The notes under the pieces: generated by a model | The model's input: the letters and a program-made list of their open reading frames with translations, nothing else | Databases searched by the model: none | Told to the model about the DNA's origin: nothing | Program-made: the position numbers and the translations under genes | In this document: in pieces, positions 26,070 through 35,367 of the stretch | Layout: every line of letters starts with the position of its first letter | Position numbering within the stretch: position 1 is the first letter of the stretch | DNA from: JAABPW01 sp037132275 | GTDB taxonomy: Bacteria; Verrucomicrobiota; Kiritimatiellia; CAIKKV01; CAITUY01 | DNA: 64,000 bases | Assembly (NCBI GenBank): GCA_037132275.1 | Contig: JBAXPK010000004.1 | Span: 10,027-74,026, forward strand | Reading direction: 5' to 3'

Positions 26070-27098
26070 TCAGAGTGCTGACGCCGTAAACGGCGTCAGC
26101 AAGTCGCGCTCATAGAGTTGGCGCACAAAGACAACGTCCAGGGTATGCCCGGCCTTGTAGGAACTGACTTCCCCGACAAATCGTCCAGAATCAATCAGTG
26201 CGATGGCTGCCACCAGGTCAAGTATGGACCGGTGCCAGACGGCCTCCAGGGCCTTTCCATTGTGGAACATAGTGGGCGTGTTGTAGTACTTTCTGCGCCC
26301 GGCCACCAGGATGTTCTGGTTGGTGTAGCCGAGATTGCGGACATCGGCAAATAACTTGCCGATCGTTTTGGTGAATAGCATCTGGGTGAAGGAGCAGTTG
26401 GTGCGTGCGAGTGAGCCGTAGCGCCCCGTTTCGGGTGTCAGTCGGATGCGGAGGCGTTGCTTGCCGATGGCTGTTTTGAAGTTGACGGCGACATCGAGAT
26501 CCAGTGACGGGATACGCCCGGTACAGGGCTTGAAGACCAGAAAACTTCCGTTGGGCGCCAGGATGGCCACGGGTTCCTTAACGGTCACGTAATGCACAGG
26601 GTGGTGTGTTCGCGTGATGCCCGCCTGCTCGATGGCTTCCACCAGATCCATGCTGCCGCGGTCGAAGAGGGGCGGGTCGCCGGAGTCCATCCGGATCATC
26701 AGATTGTCGACGTTCAGCGCCAGACGGAGGGCTACGATATGTTCCACCATGCGCATGTAATTGTGGGGCGAGCCGCTGCAAAGCACGATATTGCGCTGGG
26801 TAGTCCAGACGTTGTTGGCGGCAACCCGGATTGGCATGGCGTCGGGTAGGTCGGTTCGGTCGAACCACCAGCCTTCCGTCTGGCTGGGTTGGAGATGCAG
26901 GGTGCGCTGGGAGCGCCCGAAAAATGTGCCCGGGCCGGTGACGGAGACCGAGTTTGCAATTGTGGTCTGAAAGCGGTCCGCTTCAGCCAGCGCAGGAATC
27001 CATTCCTGATCCACGGGCTGGGTCTGAAAGGCCTCGAACTGACGGTCCATGACCGCCGTGTCTCCCTGTAATAATGTTCCGTATAATGTCGCCGGCAT
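26070..27098 (-). CDS. Divergent LpxC-like (UDP-3-O-acyl-GlcNAc deacetylase family) protein
   Basis: 342 residues with a two-domain LpxC outline. It has TIANSVSVTGPGTFFG near the N-terminus, MRMVEHIVALRLALNVDN (Glu119/His120, matching the catalytic Glu and first zinc His), and SSYKAGHTLD (His318, matching the catalytic His). The second zinc motif is normally HxxxD. Here it reads H-R-S-I-L-D, so the His (289) is five residues from Asp294 and Arg290 occupies the expected place. Canonical LpxC commits lipid A synthesis. This may be a paralogue with changed chemistry. AAGGGG is the ribosome site. It is first in an operon with the radical SAM gene. Confidence 0.72.
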   Translation of the reverse strand: MPATLYGTLLQGDTAVMDRQFEAFQTQPVDQEWIPALAEADRFQTTIANSVSVTGPGTFFGRSQRTLHLQPSQTEGWWFDRTDLPDAMPIRVAANNVWTTQRNIVLCSGSPHNYMRMVEHIVALRLALNVDNLMIRMDSGDPPLFDRGSMDLVEAIEQAGITRTHHPVHYVTVKEPVAILAPNGSFLVFKPCTGRIPSLDLDVAVNFKTAIGKQRLRIRLTPETGRYGSLARTNCSFTQMLFTKTIGKLFADVRNLGYTNQNILVAGRRKYYNTPTMFHNGKALEAVWHRSILDLVAAIALIDSGRFVGEVSSYKAGHTLDVVFVRQLYERDLLTPFTASAL

Positions 27099-27176
27099 CG
27101 CTCTTATCCCCTTGATTTGAGACCATACAAGACAATCATTGCCGCAAAGTCAAGAAGCGGTAAAATAATCGACACA

Positions 27177-28190
27177 ATGAAACGGCGTATCCACATTAAA
27201 CTCCCCGTAGGACAGGGGGGCGGTTTGCTACTGGATTACCTCGCCGGCCGTTTTACCTACCATTCCAAAAGTGAATGGCGGAAGCACATGGGGGACGCTC
27301 GGGTTCGGGTAAATGATACTGCGGTTTCTGATGATTACCGGCTTGTGGAGGGGGATGGGGTGGAGTTCATTGCCACTGACGTTCCTGAGCCGCCGGTTTG
27401 TTTTGATGTCGGAATTGTCTATGAAGACGATGACGTGATGGTCATCAACAAGCCGCCCAATCTGCCCTGCCATCCGGCGGGACGCTACTTTAAACATACC
27501 CTCTGGGCTTGGTTGAAGACGTGCCATGGCCTTGAGACACCAGCCTTGGTGAACCGGTTGGATCGTGAAACATCCGGCCTGCTGCTCGTGGCGAAAAATT
27601 CAAAAGCCGAGGCGAAATGCAGGGCTCAGTTCTTGAAGCGTTCGGTGGTGAAGCGGTATGTGGCGCTGGTGGAGGGGGCTTTCCCCGATACCCTGCAGGC
27701 CAAAGGCTGGATGATGCCGGATCCGGGTTCCGGGGTTCATAAACGACGACGGTTTGAACGGGATGACTCAGGGCGTCGGCCATCGGTGTTTCCTCCTGAA
27801 TCTGTGGCAGGGAAAGAATGGGCTGAAACTGATTTCCGGCGGCTTCGCATCATGAGGGGGATCAGCGCCGTGGAGGCGGTGCTGCATACCGGACGGCTTC
27901 ACCAGATCCGGGCCACACTGCATTCGCTAGGCTATCCCGTGGTGGGCGACAAGATATACGGTCCCGACCCGATGATCTTTGCTCGGTTTTGTACCGATGC
28001 GATCACCGATGAGGATTGGCGGCGCCTGCGACTGCCACGCCAGGCGCTCCATTCCATGGAATTGGAATTCAGTCATCCCTCCACAGGATTGGCGCTACAT
28101 TTTGAAGCGCCCCTGCCCGCGGATATGGCGGGTCTGGATGCCATTTTTATCGAACTCCCTGTTGCCATGCCTTTGTCAGGAATGATATAA
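27177..28190 (+). CDS. RluA-family pseudouridine synthase
   Basis: 337 residues. An N-terminal S4-like segment (about 20-75, 'SEWRKHMGDARVRVND') is followed by the RluA catalytic domain. Strand motifs include DDDVMVINKPPNLPCHP and VNRLDRETSGLLLVAK, where Asp in RLD is the catalytic residue; the usual preceding His is Asn. GRLHQIRATLHSLGYPVVGDKIYG follows in the C-terminal half. The family isomerises uridines in rRNA or tRNA, but the target site cannot be told from sequence. ATG 27177 is chosen since an upstream TTG lacks support. Confidence 0.85.
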   Translation: MKRRIHIKLPVGQGGGLLLDYLAGRFTYHSKSEWRKHMGDARVRVNDTAVSDDYRLVEGDGVEFIATDVPEPPVCFDVGIVYEDDDVMVINKPPNLPCHPAGRYFKHTLWAWLKTCHGLETPALVNRLDRETSGLLLVAKNSKAEAKCRAQFLKRSVVKRYVALVEGAFPDTLQAKGWMMPDPGSGVHKRRRFERDDSGRRPSVFPPESVAGKEWAETDFRRLRIMRGISAVEAVLHTGRLHQIRATLHSLGYPVVGDKIYGPDPMIFARFCTDAITDEDWRRLRLPRQALHSMELEFSHPSTGLALHFEAPLPADMAGLDAIFIELPVAMPLSGMI

Positions 28191-28263
28191 GTTTATGAGT
28201 TTGATTGAAAAGACAGAAGGTGGATACGGGCTGGGTGCTGATGAACGCCGCAAAGGGGAATCC

Positions 28264-28602
28264 ATGACACGCTTTGGTTCGGTGATTGGTCTGAAGGAAG
28301 AAAAGATTGGGGACTACCTAGCCCTGCACAAGGCTGTTTGGCGTGATGTATTGAAAATGATTGCCGCCTGCAACATTCGGAATTACTCCATCTACCTCCG
28401 GAAGATGCCCGACGGAAAACATTATCTGTTTAGCTATTTTGAGTACACGGGCTCTGACTTTGCTGCGGATGGTGCCAAGATGGCGGCGGATCCCACCACT
28501 CAGGAATGGTGGTCATACTGTATCCCCTGTCAGGAGCCGTTGGCGGATCGTGACAAGGGGGAGTGGTGGGCCGGGATGAATGAAGTGTTCCACTGCGATT
28601 GA
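28264..28602 (+). CDS. RhaM-family L-sugar mutarotase (DUF718)
   Basis: 112 residues of the L-rhamnose mutarotase family (dimeric ferredoxin-like fold). Features are RFGSVIGLKEEKIGDYLALHKAVW near the start, YSIYLRKMPDGKHYLFSYFEY in the middle and W...C.PCQEPL toward the end. It interconverts alpha and beta anomers of a 6-deoxy sugar. ATG 28264 follows AAAGGGG; an upstream in-frame ATG (28195) would add 23 residues unlike the family. fucI starts 74 bases later on the same strand, so fucose may be the substrate rather than rhamnose (inference). Confidence 0.8.
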   Translation: MTRFGSVIGLKEEKIGDYLALHKAVWRDVLKMIAACNIRNYSIYLRKMPDGKHYLFSYFEYTGSDFAADGAKMAADPTTQEWWSYCIPCQEPLADRDKGEWWAGMNEVFHCD

Positions 28603-28676
28603 GACAGCAGCGGCTTGTCTGAAGGTAATGAGAATTTGAAAAGCATCAAATAACGATTCACAAAGGAGAAACACAA

Positions 28677-30449
28677 ATGACATCATATATCGGTAAGTTT
28701 CCAAAAATCGGCATTCGTCCCACCATTGATGGTCGGCGCAGAGGAGTACGGGAGTCCCTTGAGAATCAAGTGATGACCATGGCTCTTACCGCAGCCAAGT
28801 TTTTGGGTTCAAACCTCAGGTATCCCGATGGCAAGCCCGTGGAATGTGTTATAGCGGACACCTGTATTGGCGGGGTGACCGAAGCGGCCGCCTGTGCCGA
28901 TAAGTTTCGCCGGGAAAACGTTGGGGTTTCGCTGACTGTGACACCCTGCTGGTGCTATGGCAGTGAGACCATGGACATGGATCCCACCATGCCAAAGGCG
29001 GTGTGGGGATTCAATGGCACCGAGCGTCCGGGCGCGGTCTATCTGGCAGCATGTTTGGCGGGTCATAATCAGAAGGGACTTCCGGCGTTCGGAATCTATG
29101 GTCGAGACGTACAAGACAAGGGCGATACCAAAATTCCTGCGGATGTGCAGGAAAAGTTGCTTCGTTTTGCCAAGGCCGGCCTCGCTGTTTCTATCATGCG
29201 CGGCAAATCGTATCTTTCCATGGGCGGCGTCTCGATGGGAATTGCCGGATCGATTGTCGATCAGCCTTTCTTTGAAAGTTACCTCGGTATGCGGGTCGAG
29301 AGTATCGATATGTCCGAATTCACGCGCCGCTTGGAGGAAAACATCATTGATCCGGAAGAGTTCAAGAAGGCGTATGCCTGGACCCGTAAGAACTGCAAGG
29401 AAGGGAAGGATGTAAATCGCTCCCCCCGCAGTGCCGGAAGCAAAGAGCGTGACTGGCAGACTGTGGTCAAGATGGCCATGATTGCCCGCGATCTGATGGT
29501 GGGCAATCCCCGTTTGGACGAACTGGGCTTTGGCGAAGAGGCTCTTGGGCATAACGCGATTGCCGGCGGGTTTCAGGGGCAGCGCCAATGGACCGACCAC
29601 TATCCGAACGGCGATTTCATGGAGGCCATTTTGACCTCCTCGTTTGACTGGAACGGCATCCGTGCCCCCATGGTATTTGCCACGGAAAACGACAGTCTGA
29701 ACGGCGTCGGCATGTTGTTCGGGTACCTGCTGACCAACACCGCCCAGATCTTTGCCGATGTCCGGACTTTCTGGAGTCCGGATGCGGTCAAGCGGGTGAC
29801 GGGGCAGAAACTGACCGGTGCGGCGGCTCATGGCCTGATTCACCTCATCAATTCCGGTGCGGCTACGTTGGATGGAACCGGCGAGCAGACCCTCAAGGGC
29901 AAGCCGGTCATGAAGCCCTACTGGGATATCACCGAGGCCGAGATGAGTAAATGCCTGAAGGCGACAACGTGGCCGGCTGCTGTGACTGAATACTTCCGCG
30001 GCGGCGGATATTCATCCTGCTATCTTTCCCGTGGTGGCATGCCCATGACCATGATGCGTGTCAGTTTGGTCAAGGGGTTGGGACCGATTCTCCAGATTGC
30101 GGAAGGGTGGTCGGTGGACATTCCCGCCAAGGTTCACAAGACGTTGAACGAGCGTACAAACCAGACCTGGCCGACGACCTGGTTTGCACCGCGACTGACG
30201 GGCAAAGGTGCTTTCACGGACGTCTATGGCGTCATGAACAACTGGAGTGCGAATCACGGGGCCATCAGTTACGGTCATGTTGGCGCCGACCTGATTTCCC
30301 TGGCCTCGATGCTGCGCATACCGGTGGCCATGCACAATGTCGCGGACGAAGGCGTCTTCCGACCGAGTACCTGGGGCCTGTTTGGCGAGCAGGACCCGCA
30401 AGGGGCTGATTACCGCGCCTGTCGGAATTTCGGCCCACTGTACGGATGA
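28677..30449 (+). CDS. fucI: L-fucose isomerase
   Basis: 590 residues, the family length. FucI converts L-fucose to L-fuculose (and D-arabinose to D-ribulose) with a Mn2+ cofactor. Recognisable stretches are FPKIGIRPTIDGRRRGVRESLE at the N-terminus, CWCYGSETMDMDP, and the C-terminal FRPSTWGLFGEQDPQGADYRAC. AAAGGAG precedes the ATG. The mutarotase gene is immediately upstream. No fuculokinase or fuculose-phosphate aldolase lies nearby; the xylulokinase across the junction may serve instead (inference). The gene converges on xylA with an 18-base gap. Confidence 0.95.
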   Translation: MTSYIGKFPKIGIRPTIDGRRRGVRESLENQVMTMALTAAKFLGSNLRYPDGKPVECVIADTCIGGVTEAAACADKFRRENVGVSLTVTPCWCYGSETMDMDPTMPKAVWGFNGTERPGAVYLAACLAGHNQKGLPAFGIYGRDVQDKGDTKIPADVQEKLLRFAKAGLAVSIMRGKSYLSMGGVSMGIAGSIVDQPFFESYLGMRVESIDMSEFTRRLEENIIDPEEFKKAYAWTRKNCKEGKDVNRSPRSAGSKERDWQTVVKMAMIARDLMVGNPRLDELGFGEEALGHNAIAGGFQGQRQWTDHYPNGDFMEAILTSSFDWNGIRAPMVFATENDSLNGVGMLFGYLLTNTAQIFADVRTFWSPDAVKRVTGQKLTGAAAHGLIHLINSGAATLDGTGEQTLKGKPVMKPYWDITEAEMSKCLKATTWPAAVTEYFRGGGYSSCYLSRGGMPMTMMRVSLVKGLGPILQIAEGWSVDIPAKVHKTLNERTNQTWPTTWFAPRLTGKGAFTDVYGVMNNWSANHGAISYGHVGADLISLASMLRIPVAMHNVADEGVFRPSTWGLFGEQDPQGADYRACRNFGPLYG

Positions 30450-30467
30450 AAAGCGAGTCGTGACGCA

Positions 30468-31796
30468 CTAAATATACTGGTTGATAATGGCTTCGTACTG
30501 TTCCTGCTTGCCACTTAGTTGAGCAGGTTCGCCATTCTGCTTGGTTAAGATATGCAGATCTTCCAGTTTCAGTTTCCCTTTTTCGAATTCGGCGCCTTTC
30601 CCGCTATCAAATGAAGCATAGCGTTCCTGGCGCATTTTCTTGAATGGTGATTTTGTCAGAATCTTATCTGCCACCACCAGCGCACGGGCAAACGTGTCCA
30701 TGCCGGCGATATGGGCAATGAAGATATCATCCAGATCGGTCGAATTCCGGCGCGTTTTGGCATCAAAATTTGTGCCCCCCCCCTGTAGTCCGCCCGCTTG
30801 AAGAATGACGATCATCGCTTCAACCGTTTCCTGGATATTGCAGGGGAATTGGTCGGTATCCCAACCGTTCTGATAATCGCCACGGTTAGCGTCAATACTG
30901 CCGAGCATGCCAGCATCGGCCGCCACTTGCAACTCGTGCTGAAACGTGTGTTGTGCCAGCGTGGCGTGGTTGACTTCCACGTTCAACTTGAAGTCATTCT
31001 GCAAGCCGTGCTCTTTGAGAAATCCGATGACCGTTTCGCAGTCGAAGTCGTACTGATGTTTGCTGGGTTCCATGGGCTTGGGTTCGATGAAAAAATTTCC
31101 CTTGAATCCGTTTTTGCGAGCGTAATCTTTTGCCATGTTTAGAAACTGCCCGAAGTGATTCTTTTCCCGCTTCATATCGGTGTTCAGCAGACTCATATAC
31201 CCTTCGCGGCCACCCCAGAATACATAGTTTTCGCCCCCTAGCGCGATAGTGGCATCTATCGCATTTTTGAGTTGGGCACCCGCATAAGCCACGGTGTTGA
31301 AGTCCGGGTTGGTGCCAGCACCATTCATATACCTAGCATGGCTGAATAGATTGGCTGTCCCCCATAACAACTTCACGCCGGAAGCCGCCTGTTTTCCTTT
31401 CGCATAGTCAACCATCATCTCCAGGCGGCGGTTGGATTCGGCAAAACTTGCTCCCTCCTCAATAAGATCGAAGTCATGGAAGCAATAGAACGGAACACCG
31501 ATTTTGGTGATGAACTCAAACGCTGCATCCATCTTGTTTTTGGCGCGTGACTCCACATCCGTACCGTTCAGCCAGGGGAAGTTTTTGGTCCCGCCGCCGA
31601 ACGGATCCGCGCCTGTTCCGCAAAAGGTGTGCCAATAACAGACGGCGAACCGAAGATGTTCCGCCATCGTTTTCCCTGCCACAACCTGGTTTTTGTCATA
31701 CCACTTGAAGGCCAGAGGATTGTCGCTATCGCTTCCTTCAAACGTAATGGTGCCGATGTTCTTAAAATATTCCTTATGTCCTGTCACAATGCTCAT
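30468..31796 (-). CDS. xylA: Xylose isomerase
   Basis: 442 residues, the class II length. XylA interconverts D-xylose and D-xylulose. Active-site stretches are present: FCFHDFDL-type catalytic His (FYCFHDFDLIEEG), VFWGGREGY, FIEPKPMEPSKHQYD, and the metal-binding NVEVNHATLAQHTFQHEL and IDANRGDYQNGWDTDQFP. It is the last gene of a long minus-strand array, 48 bases after xylB, with AAGGAGCCCTG upstream as ribosome site. Confidence 0.96.
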   Translation of the reverse strand: MSIVTGHKEYFKNIGTITFEGSDSDNPLAFKWYDKNQVVAGKTMAEHLRFAVCYWHTFCGTGADPFGGGTKNFPWLNGTDVESRAKNKMDAAFEFITKIGVPFYCFHDFDLIEEGASFAESNRRLEMMVDYAKGKQAASGVKLLWGTANLFSHARYMNGAGTNPDFNTVAYAGAQLKNAIDATIALGGENYVFWGGREGYMSLLNTDMKREKNHFGQFLNMAKDYARKNGFKGNFFIEPKPMEPSKHQYDFDCETVIGFLKEHGLQNDFKLNVEVNHATLAQHTFQHELQVAADAGMLGSIDANRGDYQNGWDTDQFPCNIQETVEAMIVILQAGGLQGGGTNFDAKTRRNSTDLDDIFIAHIAGMDTFARALVVADKILTKSPFKKMRQERYASFDSGKGAEFEKGKLKLEDLHILTKQNGEPAQLSGKQEQYEAIINQYI

Positions 31797-31844
31797 TTTC
31801 AGGGCTCCTTGTTGTTAGTCTTATTCATATCATTCCGGTGTCAT

Positions 31845-33317
31845 TTATAGAGCGGCTTTAAGATGCTTTTCCCACCTGGCATAGGCCTCCGCATAGGCTC
31901 CGGGTCCCGGCTCGATGACCGCTCGCTTTTCAAGGGAATGAAAGGCCGTTTCGACCGAACTGTAAAGCCCGGCTCCGACCCCCGCGCCCCGTGCCGCCCC
32001 TTGAGCGCCATCCGTCTCGTACAACTCAATCGCCGCATCACTCACACCCGCAAGTGTTTCACAAAAAACGTGACTCATGAACATGTTGGCATGACCGGCT
32101 CGGATCGTTTTAACGTTCATGCCGACCTCCTTCATTACCGTGATTCCGTACTGGAATGAAAACACGATCCCCTCCTGGATTGCACGGCAAATCTGCGCCC
32201 GATCATGCCGGTTGAAGTCAATCCCAATCAGGCGGGCGTCCAGTGTGCGATTGCCCAGCAACCGTTCCGCACCGTTCCCGAAAGGCAACACGGTTACGCC
32301 ATCACTGCCGATCGGAACTGATCCGGCCAGTTGATTCATCTCATGATAGGACACATTACCCATCAGCCGTTTCATCCAGGCGTTCAGGATGCCGGTTCCG
32401 TTAAGGCATAACAGGACTCCCAGACGTGGATGGAGTGGGGTGTGATTGACATGCAGGAATGTATTCACGCGGGACTGGGGATCGTATTGCTTTCGGTCGC
32501 TCACTCCGTAAACCACTCCTGATGTCCCTGCTGTGGCCGCAATCTCTCCGGGATTCAGCACGTTTAGTGAAAACGCATTGTTCGGTTGGTCGCCACCCCG
32601 ATAGGAGACCGGAGTGCCTGCTTCCAGTCCAAACTCCTCGGCCGCTTCCCGGGTCAGTCGCCCCTGGATGCCAAAAGTGGGAACGATAGTAGCAAGTATC
32701 GAATGATTAAAGCCGAAGTAATCCATCAGGAACCCACAGGGCTCCTCCTTCTTGAAATCCCAGAATACACCTTCCGAGAGACCCGATGGGGTGGTGGTCA
32801 CGTCGCCGGTCAGCTTCATCGCCAACCAGTCGCCGGGCAGCATGATCTTATCAATCCGGGAAAAGACCTCGGGCTCATTCCGCTTCACCCATGCCAGTTT
32901 GGCGGCGGTAAAATTGCCGGGTGAGTTAAGTAAATGTCCCAGGCATGTTTCCGCCCCGATTGTTTCAAAAGCCTCATGGCCACACTGGACGGCGCGGCTA
33001 TCACACCAAATAATGGCGGGACGCACAAGCCGCCGATGCTTGTCCACACACACCAACCCATGCATCTGGTAGGCAATGCCCACCGCCCGGATCGAACCTG
33101 CCGTGGCGCCCGCCTGCGACATCGCCTCGCGAACCGCTTGCCGGGCGTGGGCATACCACATCGCCGGGTCCTGCTCTGCCCAACCCGGCCTAGGGCTGTC
33201 AATAGGCTGTTCCGATTTCGGGTGAAAAGCCGAGCCTTCACATCGCCCCGTCGCCGCGTTCAACACGGATGCCTTGACTGAGGAACTACCCAGATCGATG
33301 CCTAATAAGAAGTCCAT
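31845..33317 (-). CDS. xylB: Xylulokinase (FGGY family)
   Basis: 490 residues of the FGGY carbohydrate kinase fold. The N-terminal ATPase signature LGIDLGSSSVKAS is followed by GWAEQDPAMWYAHARQAVREA and AVGIAYQMHGLVCVD, all typical of XylB. The C-terminal domain carries GTSGVVYG and DGAQGAARGAGVGAG. It phosphorylates D-xylulose for the pentose phosphate pathway. ATG 33317 with GAGGGAGAAACG upstream is preferred, since the in-frame extension upstream has no homology. The upstream SDR gene is 17 bases away. Confidence 0.92.
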   Translation of the reverse strand: MDFLLGIDLGSSSVKASVLNAATGRCEGSAFHPKSEQPIDSPRPGWAEQDPAMWYAHARQAVREAMSQAGATAGSIRAVGIAYQMHGLVCVDKHRRLVRPAIIWCDSRAVQCGHEAFETIGAETCLGHLLNSPGNFTAAKLAWVKRNEPEVFSRIDKIMLPGDWLAMKLTGDVTTTPSGLSEGVFWDFKKEEPCGFLMDYFGFNHSILATIVPTFGIQGRLTREAAEEFGLEAGTPVSYRGGDQPNNAFSLNVLNPGEIAATAGTSGVVYGVSDRKQYDPQSRVNTFLHVNHTPLHPRLGVLLCLNGTGILNAWMKRLMGNVSYHEMNQLAGSVPIGSDGVTVLPFGNGAERLLGNRTLDARLIGIDFNRHDRAQICRAIQEGIVFSFQYGITVMKEVGMNVKTIRAGHANMFMSHVFCETLAGVSDAAIELYETDGAQGAARGAGVGAGLYSSVETAFHSLEKRAVIEPGPGAYAEAYARWEKHLKAAL

Positions 33318-33334
33318 AATCGTTTCTCCCTCAT

Positions 33335-34105
33335 TTACAGTCTCTGAACCCCATGCCCCCCATCCACCATGAGAACCTGTCCGGTTGAGTAGGGCAGATC
33401 CCCGCGCGCCAGCATGGCCACGGCGCATCCCACGTCGGCCGGAAGTCCCCATCGGCGCTGAAGCAGGAGGCCTTCTTCAATCAGCTTGTCGTACTTCGTG
33501 GTCACAGCGGAGGTCATATCGGTCTTGATGATGCCGGGGCGGATTTCGTACACAGGGATATCGAACTCCCCGAGTCGGGCCGCAAACAGCTTGGTCGCCA
33601 TGCCCACGCCGGCTTTGGTAATGCAATAGTCTCCCCGGTTCACAGATGCCACGGTTGCGGAAATCGAGGAGATATTGATGATACACCCGCCAAAACCGGC
33701 ATCCGCCTTCTTCTGTTCCACCATCCAGTTGGCTACAGCCTGCGTTAGAAAATAGGGGCCTTGAAGATTAATCCGGACAAGCCGTTCAAAGCTTTCCTCA
33801 GTTGCCTCAAGGATATCCGCGCGCATATCGGGCGCAACACCGGCATTGTTCACCAGGACATTCAATCGTCCGAAATGCCGTTTCATTTCCGATACGAGGC
33901 GCTCCCGATCCGCCCGAATGCTCACATCGGCCTGAACGTAAAGAACATCCCGGCCTGTCGACCGCAGCAACTCCATCGCTTCTGTCGTTGCTGACTGCGG
34001 TCTGACCCCGCACACGCCAAGATCAAATCCTTCCCGCGCCAGTGCCAGCGCCACACCCAGACCGATTCCCCGGCTACCTCCTGTTACGATCGCAACCTTG
34101 TTCAT
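33335..34105 (-). CDS. SDR-family oxidoreductase (FabG-like)
   Basis: 256 residues. Classical short-chain dehydrogenase: cofactor motif TGGSRGIGLG near residue 8, NNAG, catalytic Ser in INISSISA and the YxxxK pair in DYCITKAG. The C-terminus has VLMVDGGHG. Usually annotated as 3-ketoacyl-ACP reductase. Its place in a uronate/xylose gene array instead suggests a sugar or keto-sugar reductase, for example the KduD-type step that makes KDG from the GH88-released product (inference). The start overlaps the upstream Gfo/Idh gene stop by 4 bases. Confidence 0.85.
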   Translation of the reverse strand: MNKVAIVTGGSRGIGLGVALALAREGFDLGVCGVRPQSATTEAMELLRSTGRDVLYVQADVSIRADRERLVSEMKRHFGRLNVLVNNAGVAPDMRADILEATEESFERLVRINLQGPYFLTQAVANWMVEQKKADAGFGGCIINISSISATVASVNRGDYCITKAGVGMATKLFAARLGEFDIPVYEIRPGIIKTDMTSAVTTKYDKLIEEGLLLQRRWGLPADVGCAVAMLARGDLPYSTGQVLMVDGGHGVQRL

Positions 34106-35265
34106 GCTTTCAGCTCCGGAATAGACACCCAAGCTCGCTTTGCCCAGGATTCAATGCCTTTTTCGGCTAACTGAACGCCTTTGGCCCCTTCCAAAAGAGT
34201 CCATCGGAACGGTTCATTCTTGACGACATGGCGCAGGAATAATTCCCACTGAACCTTGAAGGCATTGTCATATTCCCGCTGTTCCGGCAGCTTCTGCCAG
34301 CCTTCCAGAAAGTTGATCGGCTGTGGAATATCCGGATTCCAGACGGCGCGCGGGGTGGCCCCATACGGTTGGATCACAACATCGCGCAATCCTGCCACCG
34401 CCGAACCCAGCGTCCCATCCACCTGCAAGGTCAGCAAGTCATCCCGCCGCACGCGAGTACACCAGGAGGAGTTGAAATGCGCAAGAATATCTCCCTCCAG
34501 CTCGAAGGTCGCATAGGCGGAATCGTCGGCCGTGCATGTATAAGGCTTGCCCGCCTCGTCGTACCGCGTCTCAATGTGAGTGGCTCCGCGGCAGGAAACC
34601 GCCTGGACGCGACCGAACACATCATCCAGGACATAACGCCAGTGACAGAGCATATCCACGATCATGCCGCCACCATCCTCCTTGCGGTAATTCCAGGAGG
34701 GACGCTGAAGCGGGAGGGTATCGCCCTCAAACACCCAGTAGCCGAACTCGCCGCGCACGGACAGGATCTTTCCGAAGAAACCGCGATGAATGAGTTCCTT
34801 TAACTTCATCAGGCCGGGTAGCCACAGCTTGTCCTGCACGACACCGTTCTTCACGCCCGCTTTTTTTGCCAGGGTGTAAAGTTCATAGGCCGCCTTTACC
34901 GAGACTGCGGTGGGTTTCTCGCAGTATATGTGCTTGCCTGCCTGGATCGCCTGCTTCACGGCCCGGACGCGACGATCCGTGGTCTGGGCATCAAAATAAA
35001 TGATATTCTGCTTATCCTTCATCGCCTCATCCAGATCCGTTGTCCATCGGAGGGGCATGCCGGCCCGCTTGACAAGTTGCTGGAGTTTCACCGGATTACG
35101 GCCAACCAGAATCGGGTTGGGCATGATGACTTCCGATTCACTGATTTTGACGCCGCCCTGCTTGATGATCGCGCAGATGGAGCGTAACAGGTGCTGGTTG
35201 GTTCCCATGCGGCCCGTCACCCCATTCATGATTATTCCAACGGTATGTGTTTTTACTTCACTCAC
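34102..35265 (-). CDS. Gfo/Idh/MocA-family NAD(P)-dependent sugar oxidoreductase
   Basis: 387 residues. An N-terminal Rossmann domain has the variant cofactor loop VTGRMGTNQHL. The family hallmark EKP (HIYCEKPTAVS) is near residue 127. A C-terminal substrate domain includes GGGMIVDMLCHWRYVLDD, where the D..H pattern fits the catalytic region. These enzymes oxidise or reduce sugars and uronates; the substrate is unknown. It is coupled to the SDR gene downstream. A structured intergenic stretch separates it from the aldolase gene upstream. Confidence 0.85.
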   Translation of the reverse strand: MSEVKTHTVGIIMNGVTGRMGTNQHLLRSICAIIKQGGVKISESEVIMPNPILVGRNPVKLQQLVKRAGMPLRWTTDLDEAMKDKQNIIYFDAQTTDRRVRAVKQAIQAGKHIYCEKPTAVSVKAAYELYTLAKKAGVKNGVVQDKLWLPGLMKLKELIHRGFFGKILSVRGEFGYWVFEGDTLPLQRPSWNYRKEDGGGMIVDMLCHWRYVLDDVFGRVQAVSCRGATHIETRYDEAGKPYTCTADDSAYATFELEGDILAHFNSSWCTRVRRDDLLTLQVDGTLGSAVAGLRDVVIQPYGATPRAVWNPDIPQPINFLEGWQKLPEQREYDNAFKVQWELFLRHVVKNEPFRWTLLEGAKGVQLAEKGIESWAKRAWVSIPELKA

Positions 35266-35295
35266 GGTTTTCTCCTTCGGTTAAATATCACCATC

Positions 35296-35362
35296 CCGGG
35301 AACGCCAATCTCCCGATTGGTTCCCATCCACTCCCAGCCAATGAGGACATGGGAGTTCCCGG
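35296..35362 (-). other. Candidate structured element between the aldolase and Gfo/Idh genes
   Basis: Perfect 8-base arms CCGGGAAC (35296-35303) and GTTCCCGG (35355-35362) enclose two smaller hairpins. One has arms CCAAT/ATTGG (35305-35320), and one has arms CCCAT/ATGGG near 35323-35355. The region is in the transcribed gap of a minus-strand operon. It could act as an mRNA processing or stability element. No run of U follows, so a simple terminator is unlikely. Confidence 0.35.
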
Positions 35363-35367
35363 CATTC

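Noticed and set aside
28809..29843. 344-codon minus-strand frame opposite fucI
   Set aside because: fucI is clear over its full length; the antisense frame is a by-product of codon bias.
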